Assembly: GCA_963837285.1 (NCBI GenBank)
Contig: CAWIMS010000002.1
Location: forward strand, 496,001 to 560,000
DNA from: Planosporangium sp963837285
GTDB lineage: Bacteria > Actinomycetota > Actinomycetes > Mycobacteriales > Micromonosporaceae
Direction: 5' to 3'
Length of the DNA: 64,000 bases
Each line of letters begins with the position of its first letter. Position 1 is the first letter of the stretch. Positions 49,031-56,009 of this stretch are shown piece after piece. The translations under genes and the position numbers were made by a program. The notes under the pieces were generated by a model that was not told the origin of the DNA, ran no database searches, and saw nothing but the letters and a program-made list of their open reading frames with translations.

Positions 49031-50301
49031 AGCGCCTCCACGCAATCGAGCAGGGCGGGCAGCAGCCAGGTGCCGAGCACGCCCAACCGGGCGCCGGCCT
49101 CGGCCTGCCGGTCGGCGACGTACCGGGTCGCCAGGTCGACCAGGTACAGCAGCGTGGTCACCTCCACCGCCCGGGTCTCGGTCACCCCGAACGGCAGTAG
49201 CAGCGTCTTGGCGTACGCGAGCGTCTCGCCGACGGCGGTACGCGCGTCCGCACCCGTGACCAACCGGCTCTGCAGGTCGTGGTGCAGCGGGTCGAACCCG
49301 ATCGGTACCCCCGGAGTGAACCGCTCCCAGTCCCACACCAGCAGCGTGTGCTCGAGGGTGGCCATGTTCCACGGCGCCCAGTCCCCGTGCCAGGCGCCGT
49401 ACTCCAGCCAGACACCGCCGGACGAGCGGGGCCGGCTGGCGGTGGCCCGGGGCGTCGGGGCGCCCTCGGTGGAAGCGGCCAGGATGCGCGCCGTCGCCGC
49501 GGCGAGCTGCCGGCCGTCGGCCTGGTCGGCGATGGCGTCGAGCCGGGCGCGCAGCCGGGTCGCGTACCCGCTGCCGTCCAGCGGGCCGCGCCGGGTACCG
49601 CAGCACCCAGCCACTTCCTTCATCGCGCTGGCCAGCCGGGGCGCGGTCAGCGGCACCCGGGTACGCCAGGTCGGCAACGCCGCCAGGACCAGTACCTCGT
49701 GGCCGCGCCACTGGCCGGCGTGCAGCACCTTGGGCACGGTGATCGAGGCGAGCCCGGCGTGCCCGAGCGCGGTGAGGGCGGTCGCCTCGGCCCGGACCAG
49801 GGCCCGGGTCAGCGCCGTGGTACCCATCTTGACGAACGCGACCGTGGCACCGTCCCGGTCGAGGATCTGCAGCACCGGCTTCCGGTTGGCCCGCGCTGGT
49901 CCGATGTGGACGGACACAGCGAGGCCGTCGCCGAGCAGCTCGCGCAGGTACCGCTCGAAGGTGTCGGTGCTGGCCGGATCGTTGATGCGGACCCGGTCGC
50001 GCAGCAGTACCGCCGACGCGCCGGTACGCAGCGCGGCCACCACCGCGTTGCGCTTGAACCGGGCCAGCCGGGAGGTCGGTTCGGCATACCGCCGGACCGC
50101 CGCCGCGGCGACCCGCCGGTCGGCCGCCGGCACCAGCAGCCGTGGCCGGCGCACGTTCGGCACCACCAGGTACTCGGCGATCGGGTCGCTGGTCGCGGCC
50201 CGGGTCGTCCGGCACGGCGCCGGGTACAGCACGCCGAGCACCTCGTCGAGGTACTGCGCCCGTAGCTGCTCGTCGTCGGCGGTGAGGCGGATCGGACTCA
50301 T
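49027..50301 (-). CDS. Aminoglycoside phosphotransferase-like kinase of the polysaccharide cluster
   Basis: A 424-residue protein. The C-terminal half has the choline/aminoglycoside kinase motifs: the catalytic-loop sequence HGDWAPWNMATLEHT (HGDxxxxN) and a DFG-like Asp in LLVWDWERFTPG. The N-terminal half is less conserved, with a Lys in AFVKMGTTALTRAL that could bind ATP. It starts with an ATGA overlap with the polymerase gene. In this context it may phosphorylate a sugar or a lipid-linked intermediate; antibiotic resistance is unlikely given the operon. Confidence 0.7.
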   Translation of the reverse strand: MSPIRLTADDEQLRAQYLDEVLGVLYPAPCRTTRAATSDPIAEYLVVPNVRRPRLLVPAADRRVAAAAVRRYAEPTSRLARFKRNAVVAALRTGASAVLLRDRVRINDPASTDTFERYLRELLGDGLAVSVHIGPARANRKPVLQILDRDGATVAFVKMGTTALTRALVRAEATALTALGHAGLASITVPKVLHAGQWRGHEVLVLAALPTWRTRVPLTAPRLASAMKEVAGCCGTRRGPLDGSGYATRLRARLDAIADQADGRQLAAATARILAASTEGAPTPRATASRPRSSGGVWLEYGAWHGDWAPWNMATLEHTLLVWDWERFTPGVPIGFDPLHHDLQSRLVTGADARTAVGETLAYAKTLLLPFGVTETRAVEVTTLLYLVDLATRYVADRQAEAGARLGVLGTWLLPALLDCVEAL

Positions 50302-51638
50302 GTGACCCCCTGGGCGTTGCGGGCATTGCGCCAGAGCAGCGCGTACGCGCAGAACGTGAACGCCAGCGGGGTGACCAGCGCGTTGTACCAGAACATGGCG
50401 GCGAACGTGCTCACGATCGCGGCGCCGCCGGCGAGCCCGATCGGCGACGTGTCGCCCCGGAACCGCCACAGGCCGTAGAGGAAGAAGCCGAGGTACGCCC
50501 CGGTACCGAGCAGCCCGTGCGCGAACAGCAACTGCCAGAGCTGACCGTTGCCGCCGACGGTGAAGTTGCCGCAGCGCGCACAGTCGGCGCTCGCACCGAC
50601 CGTGATGGAGTTCCGGCCGCCCTGGGTGTTGCGGGTGGACCCGAAGCCGATCAGCGGCGACTCGGTCACGCCGGCGAGCGCCCGGTCGGTGAGGTACATC
50701 CGTACCCCGTTGGACTTGCCGTTGTCGAGGCGCTGGCCGACCGTGACGCCGAGCGGGGTGACCGCGAGGGCGGCGACCAGCACGGTCGCGGCGACCCCGA
50801 CACCGGCCAGCGCGCCGAACCGCCCCCGCCGGGTCAGTTGCACCGCCGTGTACCCGGCGACCACGGCCAGACCGATCCACAGGCCCCGGTTGAGCGAGTA
50901 CACGGCCGGTATGACGGCGAGGGTGAGCAGGGCGGCGGCGAAGAGTCTCCGCCGGGTCAGGCCCCAGACCGCGAACCATCCGACGAGCAGGCAGAAGTTG
51001 TTGCCCCAGGTGTTCGTGTACCCCCACGGCGCGGACGGGCGCGGATGCTCGCCGCCGAGCAGGTCCATCACCTGCGCCGCGGACGGGTGTACCAGCGACC
51101 GCACGAACCCGATCGACCGGATGTGCCCGGGCAGCAGCAGCTCGACCGCGGAGTTGAACTCGAACCCACCGGCGAACACGCCCAGCAGCCCGCCCGCCAC
51201 GGTCACCACGAACAGCCAGGCGAGCAGGCCGACCAGCTTCGCCTGCGGGATGCGGGCGTTGCCGAGATAGACCAGCAGTACGGTCAGCGCGGCGTAGCAG
51301 GCGACCCGGTACCCGGCGCCGAGCATCCGGCTACCGGCGGTGCCGGGGACCGTGCCGGTCGGGTCCGCGCCGAGCGCCGCGATGCCGATCACGACGATCG
51401 CGAGGAAGAGCAGCCACAGGCCGAACCCGGGTGGCAGGGCGATCGGCCGGCGGCGCAGGAGCAGGACGAGCATGGGCACCGCGAGCAGCGGGAAGATCAG
51501 CACGCCGAGGCCGAGGGCCCACCAGATCGGGTACCCGACGAAGAGCGCCGTGACCGGCCAGCCCGGCGGGCCGGCGGTTGGTTCCGGGTCGCGTGGTCTG
51601 ATCGGTGTCCACCCGGCCGGGCGGGCCAGGGTCGTCAT
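50298..51638 (-). CDS. O-antigen polymerase/ligase-like membrane protein (Wzy type)
   Basis: A 446-residue protein with about 11 membrane segments (for example FVGYPIWWALGLGVLIFPLL, AALLTLAVIPAVYSLNRGLW) and a large extracytoplasmic loop near 300-360 that includes GFGSTRNTQGGRNSITVGAS, the Wzy_C/O-antigen ligase region. It probably polymerises flipped repeat units or joins them to an acceptor. ATG 51638 overlaps the stop of a 41-codon ORF upstream (ATGA). Confidence 0.8.
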   Translation of the reverse strand: MTTLARPAGWTPIRPRDPEPTAGPPGWPVTALFVGYPIWWALGLGVLIFPLLAVPMLVLLLRRRPIALPPGFGLWLLFLAIVVIGIAALGADPTGTVPGTAGSRMLGAGYRVACYAALTVLLVYLGNARIPQAKLVGLLAWLFVVTVAGGLLGVFAGGFEFNSAVELLLPGHIRSIGFVRSLVHPSAAQVMDLLGGEHPRPSAPWGYTNTWGNNFCLLVGWFAVWGLTRRRLFAAALLTLAVIPAVYSLNRGLWIGLAVVAGYTAVQLTRRGRFGALAGVGVAATVLVAALAVTPLGVTVGQRLDNGKSNGVRMYLTDRALAGVTESPLIGFGSTRNTQGGRNSITVGASADCARCGNFTVGGNGQLWQLLFAHGLLGTGAYLGFFLYGLWRFRGDTSPIGLAGGAAIVSTFAAMFWYNALVTPLAFTFCAYALLWRNARNAQGVT

Positions 51639-51760
51639 CGGGCGCCGTCCAGCGGGCCGTCCTCGGTGAACGCCGCGAGTACCCCGGTGGCGGTCGGTCG
51701 CCTGGCGGTGCCGGCGTCCGCCTCCCCGTCTCCAATCGACGTTGGTCGATCTGGTCCCAT
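51635..51760 (-). CDS. Small 41-residue ORF coupled to the polymerase gene
   Basis: ATG 51760 to TGA 51635, starting MGPDRPTSIGDGEADAGTAR and ending EDGPLDGAR. Its stop overlaps the ATG of the Wzy-like gene (ATGA), and it fills the gap after the Wzz-like gene. It has no membrane segment or known motif. Codon third positions are G/C-rich as in its neighbours. It may be a true small protein or only a coupling ORF. Confidence 0.45.
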   Translation of the reverse strand: MGPDRPTSIGDGEADAGTARRPTATGVLAAFTEDGPLDGAR

Positions 51761-51779
51761 CGGGTACCCCGGAATCGCG

Positions 51780-53597
51780 TCAGATAGACCAGCGTCTACG
51801 GGGTCCTCGGGGTCCTCGGGGTCCTCGGGGTCCTCGGGGTCGCTCGGCGTCGTCGGCGTCGTCGGCGTACTCGGCGTCCTCTTCGTACTCGGGCTCCTCG
51901 TACTCCTCGGTGTACTCGGTTTCCTCGTACTCTTCGGTCTCCTCGTCGACCTCTTCGACCAGGTCGAGCACCACCGTCGGGTCGTGCCGGTTCACCGGCG
52001 ACGGCTGGGGACGAGGGCTCGGGGCCGGCGACTCCTCGACCGGCGTCTCCTTGGTCGGGGTCTCCGTGGCCGGCCGCGGCTGGTACCTCGGCAGCCGGGA
52101 CAGTACGACGGCACCGAGTACCGGGGTGCCGACCCGGCGCAGTTGCTCGACCGCGTCCAGCGTCTCGGCGTACCCGGTCCGGCGCAGTTCGACCGCGAGG
52201 ATCGCCGCGTCCGCGAGGCTCGCCAGGCTCTGCGCGTCGGCGCTCGACGACGTGGACGGCGCCTCGATCACCACGAACTCGGCCTGCTCGCGCAGCGTCG
52301 CCAGCATGTCCCGCAGCGACTGGGACTGGAGCAGCCCGCCCGCGCTCGCGGTACCCCCGGTGGTGATGACCCGCAACCAGGGGGTACGCGGTGGCCGCTG
52401 GGCCGCGTCGTCCAGCTCGACCCGGCCGGTCAGGACGTCCGACAGGCCCGGCGAGGATGCCACGTCGAACATTCCGGTGACCGGTGCGGCGTCCCCGACG
52501 CTGTCCGGCAACTGGGCGCTGACCAGGACGGTCTCGTCGCCGGTACGGGCGAACGCGGCCGCCAGGTTGGCCGCCACCACGGTCGCCGCCGCCCCACGGC
52601 TGGCGCCGGTGACCACGACGATCCGGCTGGTGCGCGCCGGCAGGCTGGCGAACACCTCGTTGCGCAGCCGGTTGAAGATGCGCCCGCCCGCACCGAACGG
52701 CGGGAAGACGTCGTCGAGCCGGGGCTTCACCGTGCGCGGCACCGTCGCCAGGACCGCCAGGTCGGTGCGGCGGGCCAGATCGGCGGCTCGGCGTACCCGA
52801 CGATCCAGGCGCTCCCGCACCAGCGCGAGCGCGACGGTGAGCAGCAGCCCCGCGGCGCTGCCGCTGGCCAGATTCAGGAGCACGTTCGGCCGGCTGGGCC
52901 GCACCGGCAGGTTGGCGTCGCGGATGATCCGCCCGGCGCTGACCGAGGTCGTGGAGAGCTGGTTGGCGCGCCCGGTGAGCGTGTTGATCTGGCTCTGGAG
53001 GGTGTCCCGCTGGCTGGTCAGGTTGGGCCGGGTGGGGTTGTCGCCGCGCATGCCGGCGAGCTGGCTGTTGACCCGGGCGAGCTGGGCGCCCAGCTCCTGG
53101 AGCTTGCCGTTGACGATGTTGAGCTGGTTGGTCAGGTCGGTGGTGGCGCTGTCCTGGCGGTTCTGGAGGTACGCCTGGGCGAACGAGTGCGAGCCGGCCT
53201 GGGCCGCCTTCGGCGTGCCGGCCGCGTACGTGATGGTCAGGACCGAGGTGTTCGCCGGTACCTCGACGGAGACCTCGGCGGCCAGCTCGTCCGGGGAGAC
53301 CTTGGTCTGCAACAGCTTCGCGGCGTCCGCGGCGACCGGCGTGGAGCCGACGAGCTGGGCTTCGGTGTCGAGGTTGATCTCGTTCTTGGTACGCCCGCCG
53401 GTGACGTTGGCGTCCTGGTCGCCGACCGGCTGGACGAGTACCGACGTGGTCGACTCGTACACCTTGGGCTGGGTCTGGGTGAACGCGTAGGCGGCGGCGA
53501 CACCGGCCAGGACGGAGAGTACGGCCAGCCACCAGTGCCGCCCGAGCCGCGCCAGAAAGTCGGACATATCGGTGGCGACCGGGCGGGTCGTGTCCAT
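51780..53597 (-). CDS. Wzz-type chain-length protein with degenerate BY-kinase domain and acidic Tyr-rich tail
   Basis: A 605-residue protein. The Wzz domain has membrane segments LAVLSVLAGVAAAYAF (about 25-40) and VLLNLASGSAAGLLLTVALA (about 238-257) with a coiled-coil-rich extracytoplasmic part between. The cytoplasmic domain resembles bacterial tyrosine kinases, but the Walker A position reads VVTGASRGAAATVVAANLAA with no Lys, and the Walker A' Asp is replaced (VLVSAQLPD). ATP binding is therefore doubtful. The C-terminus has an acidic tail with six Tyr (ETEEYEETEYTEEYEEPEYE), then RGP repeats (GPRGPRGPRGP). It probably sets chain length or export of the polymer. Confidence 0.8.
   Translation of the reverse strand: MDTTRPVATDMSDFLARLGRHWWLAVLSVLAGVAAAYAFTQTQPKVYESTTSVLVQPVGDQDANVTGGRTKNEINLDTEAQLVGSTPVAADAAKLLQTKVSPDELAAEVSVEVPANTSVLTITYAAGTPKAAQAGSHSFAQAYLQNRQDSATTDLTNQLNIVNGKLQELGAQLARVNSQLAGMRGDNPTRPNLTSQRDTLQSQINTLTGRANQLSTTSVSAGRIIRDANLPVRPSRPNVLLNLASGSAAGLLLTVALALVRERLDRRVRRAADLARRTDLAVLATVPRTVKPRLDDVFPPFGAGGRIFNRLRNEVFASLPARTSRIVVVTGASRGAAATVVAANLAAAFARTGDETVLVSAQLPDSVGDAAPVTGMFDVASSPGLSDVLTGRVELDDAAQRPPRTPWLRVITTGGTASAGGLLQSQSLRDMLATLREQAEFVVIEAPSTSSSADAQSLASLADAAILAVELRRTGYAETLDAVEQLRRVGTPVLGAVVLSRLPRYQPRPATETPTKETPVEESPAPSPRPQPSPVNRHDPTVVLDLVEEVDEETEEYEETEYTEEYEEPEYEEDAEYADDADDAERPRGPRGPRGPRGPRRRWSI
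51801..51841. repeat. 9-bp tandem repeat at the 3' end of the Wzz-like gene
   Basis: Four and a half perfect copies of GGGTCCTCG (51801-51809, 51810-51818, 51819-51827, 51828-51836, then partial). On the coding strand each gives Arg-Gly-Pro. A likely slippage site that changes tail length in steps of three residues. Confidence 0.9.
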
Positions 53598-53700
53598 CTG
53601 GCGGGGGCTCCCTCGACGTTTGGGACATACGCGTCGAAAGGGCTAACGCCCCGCGCCGGTTCTACGTAACTCCCGGGCCCGACCGGCACGACTCCAGCGG

Positions 53701-53774
53701 ACCGGCACAACTTCCCGGAAGTTGTGGCCTCAGCGGGCTGCCATGGCCACTATTTCCGGGAAGTTGTGCCGATC
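53701..53774. repeat. Dual-palindrome intergenic repeat, copy 8
   Basis: ACCGGCACAACTTCCCGG at the left, the intact CAACTTCCCGGAAGTTGTGG, and TATTTCCGGGAAGTTGTGCC before GATC at the right. It lies between the APS kinase fusion stop (53784) and the Wzz-like start on the same strand, so it could separate PAPS synthesis from the rest of the operon at the transcript level. Confidence 0.85.
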
Positions 53775-53783
53775 AAGCGCAGA

Positions 53784-55313
53784 TCATGGAGGTTGGCGGG
53801 GGTCGATCCAGCCGTGGGCGCCCAGATGGCGGAGCACGACGGTGACCGCCTCGCCGATTTTCATGCCGCTGGTGTCGATCTCCAGGTCGGCGTCGGTCGG
53901 CGGCTCGTACGGGTCGTCGATGCCGGTCATTCCGGTGATCTCGCCGGCCCTGGCTTTCGCGTACAGGCCCTTGCGGTCGCGCCGTTCGCACTCCTCCAGC
54001 GGCGTCGACACGTACACCAGCACGAAGTCGGCACCGGCCTCCAGCGCGTACCGGCGGGCCGACGCGCGGGAGCCGGCGTACGGCGCGATCGGGCAGCACA
54101 GGGCGACCCCGCCGTGCCGGCCGACCTCGGCGGCCACCCAGCCGATCCGGCGGATGTTGGTGTCCCGGTCGGCGGCCGAGAAGGTGAGCCCCTTGGACAG
54201 GTGCCGGCGGACCACATCGCCGTCGAGCAGGGTCACCGTGCGCTCGCCGGTCTCTTTGAGCACGTCGGCGACCCCGCGCGCGATCGTGGACTTGCCGGAG
54301 CCGGACAGGCCGGTGAAGAACACGACCAGGCCACGGTGCCGGCGGGCCGGGCGGGCGCGGGCCAGCTCCTTGGCCACCGCGGGCGGGGTGTGCCACTCCG
54401 GCAGCGCCACGCCGCGTTCGAGCAGGTCTTCGATCTCGGCGTGGGACAGCGCCAGCCGGCGGTGGCGGGGCGGGATGTCGTCGCGCGAGCGCCACTGCCC
54501 GTCCCGGCCGTCGTAGGCCAACTCGCGCGGAACCAGTACCCGCAGGCCGCCGCCGGACATCATCGACGTGCCGGTGGCGAGCAGGTGGGTGACCCCGTAC
54601 GCGGACGCCACCCGGGCCCGCAGCAGCGCGTCGCGGATCTCGTCGCCATGCGGCACCAGCGGGACGGTGACGATCGTGGCCGGCGGCATCCGGTCGCGGG
54701 CGGCCAGGACGCAGCGCACCAGCGCCTCCGGGGCCAGCCCGTCCGGCCCGGGCGCGGCGACCGGGATCAGGACCAGGAGATGGCCGGCGAGGGTACGCGT
54801 GGCGTGCGCGATCTGGGCGAGCTGGGGACGGTGCAGCGGCCGGTCGGCGACCACCCCGAGGACCCGGCCCGGGGGCAGCAGTTCGCGGACGTCGGCGGGG
54901 GTACGCCGCAGCCGCCGGAACGGGCCGTGGCCGCCGTCGCCGATCCGGCGCACCCGGCCGGCCACGCCGGTCAGCCCGTCGCGGGTCGGCCAAACCTCGA
55001 CCACGTCGACGGCGGCGACCGGCGCCCCCTCGGTGTCGGTGAGCACGAGTACCCGCTTGAGCGGGTTGCTCACCTCGATCTGGTTGAGCAGCTCGGTGGG
55101 GACTTCGAGGGTGATCGGCACCGGCCACGACGTGCCGTCGGTGAGCCGGCCGGTGCGGGCCAGGCTGATCAGGTCGGCGCGGCCGAGGAAGCCGGTCAGC
55201 GGCGTGTACACCTCGGTGAGCACCAGTTCCAGGTCGGCCAGCTCATGCGTGCGCGGTGTATAGGTTGGCGCGTCACGCAGCACCTCGTCGGGCAGCACCC
55301 ACCCGTTGCTCAT
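53784..55313 (-). CDS. cysC: ATP-sulfurylase-like/APS kinase fusion (PAPS synthesis)
   Basis: A 509-residue two-domain protein. Residues about 1-320 follow the ATP sulfurylase plan (LELVLTEVYTPLTGFLGRAD, LTDGTSWPVPITLEVP, GLRVLVPRELAYDGRDG, ALPEWHTPPAVAKELA). The active-site motif, usually QxRNPxHRxHE, reads ADRPLHRPQL, lacking the Asn and the second His, so sulfurylase activity is doubtful. Residues about 325-509 are a complete APS kinase: P-loop VVFFTGLSGSGKSTIARGVA, LLDGDVVRRHLSKGLTFSAA, DRDTNIRRIGWVAAEV, and the lid YVSTPLEECERRD. It should make PAPS for the two sulfotransferases. Three 80-bp repeats separate its coding sequence from its ribosome-binding site. Confidence 0.85.
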   Translation of the reverse strand: MSNGWVLPDEVLRDAPTYTPRTHELADLELVLTEVYTPLTGFLGRADLISLARTGRLTDGTSWPVPITLEVPTELLNQIEVSNPLKRVLVLTDTEGAPVAAVDVVEVWPTRDGLTGVAGRVRRIGDGGHGPFRRLRRTPADVRELLPPGRVLGVVADRPLHRPQLAQIAHATRTLAGHLLVLIPVAAPGPDGLAPEALVRCVLAARDRMPPATIVTVPLVPHGDEIRDALLRARVASAYGVTHLLATGTSMMSGGGLRVLVPRELAYDGRDGQWRSRDDIPPRHRRLALSHAEIEDLLERGVALPEWHTPPAVAKELARARPARRHRGLVVFFTGLSGSGKSTIARGVADVLKETGERTVTLLDGDVVRRHLSKGLTFSAADRDTNIRRIGWVAAEVGRHGGVALCCPIAPYAGSRASARRYALEAGADFVLVYVSTPLEECERRDRKGLYAKARAGEITGMTGIDDPYEPPTDADLEIDTSGMKIGEAVTVVLRHLGAHGWIDPRQPP

Positions 55314-55393
55314 GCCAGCACTCCGCTCCGCTCCGCGCCGGCATGAGGCTCAATGGCGCTGAGCCAGCCGATTCGCTCGCTTCGCTCGCTCAT
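55310..55393 (-). CDS. 27-residue mini-ORF of the 80-bp element, unit 3 (nearest the APS kinase fusion)
   Basis: ATG 55393 to TGA 55310, starting MSERSERIGWLSAIEPHAG. The TGA overlaps the ATG of the APS kinase fusion (ATGA). It differs from the other two units at two bases near its end (CGCGCCGG.. in place of CGTGCCGG.., and CCAGCA in place of CCGGCA). Confidence 0.55.
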   Translation of the reverse strand: MSERSERIGWLSAIEPHAGAERSGVLA

Positions 55394-55473
55394 GCCGGCA
55401 CTCCGCTCCGCTCCGTGCCGGCATGAGGCTCAATGGCGCTGAGCCAGCCGATTCGCTCGCTTCGCTCGCTCAT
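55390..55473 (-). CDS. 27-residue mini-ORF of the 80-bp element, unit 2
   Basis: ATG 55473 to TGA 55390; same reading as the neighbours (MSERSERIGWLSAIEPHAG and so on), with ATGA overlaps at both ends. Confidence 0.55.
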   Translation of the reverse strand: MSERSERIGWLSAIEPHAGTERSGVPA

Positions 55474-55553
55474 GCCGGCACTCCGCTCCGCTCCGTGCCG
55501 GCATGAGGCTCAATGGCGCTGAGCCAGCCGATTCGCTCGCTTCGCTCGCTCAT
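55470..55553 (-). CDS. 27-residue mini-ORF of the 80-bp element, unit 1 (first translated)
   Basis: ATG 55553 to TGA 55470. GAGGGG (55558-55563) lies 4 nt upstream and is the only ribosome-binding site ahead of the three units and the APS kinase fusion. Translation of the fusion would then rely on three successive ATGA re-initiation events. Confidence 0.55.
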   Translation of the reverse strand: MSERSERIGWLSAIEPHAGTERSGVPA

Positions 55554-56009
55554 TGCACCCCTCAGTCGCAGTGGTCCGTTGGACCAGGCAACAGTCTGTC
55601 AGCCGGGTTGCGCGCGGTCGAGGACACCCCGCCAGGATGATCGACCCCACCCCTTCCACCACCCTCGCGTTTTGCCGGGGCCGTTGTCGTATTGCGAGCA
55701 GATCGGCATGGGCCCATCGGGCAGCGGTGACCGCTGTTCGGGTTGAAACCCTGTCGTACCAACGGTCTGCGCCGGGTACGCCGAATTGCTCGAACGGGCA
55801 GCCTCGGGATTCGGCGGCCATCGACGCCGGTGTCGGTCATTCTGTGACGTCCGTAGATCTTGTAAAGATCATTCCCAGCCCCTACTGTCCCCGCCAGGGA
55901 GTCGGTGTCGGGAACCACTCGACTCCGCTTCGTGATGGTCGGCGCCGTGACGGGGGGAAACGGCTCCTCGCCCTGGGTGCCCCCGCGCGTCTTTCGGGGA
56001 GGGAGTCGC
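55554..56009. other. Intergenic region between the APS kinase fusion and the S53 protease
   Basis: This 456-base gap lies between divergent transcripts. On the plus strand a clear promoter is at 55860-55888. On the minus strand a promoter for the 80-bp elements and the sulfation cluster should be here, but I cannot single one out. Frames across it in several phases have no recognisable product. Confidence 0.5.
55860..55888 (+). promoter_or_regulatory. Promoter of the S53 protease gene
   Basis: TTGTAA (55860-55865) and TACTGT (55883-55888) are separated by 17 nt, a strong match. The leader to ATG 56010 would be about 115 nt, with GGGGAGGGAG as ribosome-binding site. Confidence 0.6.

Larger units (their letters stand above)
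55314..55553 (-). repeat. Three tandem copies of the 80-bp start-codon element
   Basis: Three units of exactly 80 bp (starts at 55553, 55473 and 55393 on the minus strand), nearly identical, each beginning ATGAGCGAGCGAAGCGAGCG and ending just before the next ATGAGC. The downstream gene also begins ATGAGC. A diverged single copy is at 27822-27901. The unit contains the inverted pair GCCGGCAC/GTGCCGGC. Confidence 0.9.

Noticed and set aside
49027..51027. A 666-residue version of the kinase-like protein
   Set aside because: The extra part is an out-of-phase reading of the polymerase gene; ATG 50301 with ATGA overlap fits the operon.
50517..53669. A 1050-codon plus-strand frame opposite the Wzy- and Wzz-like genes
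   Set aside because: Same cause: antisense shadow of well-supported minus-strand genes; composition is typical of a shadow frame.
55314..55553. CRISPR array
   Set aside because: The 80-bp units are contiguous with no spacers, no cas gene is near, and a related single unit elsewhere sits on another start codon.
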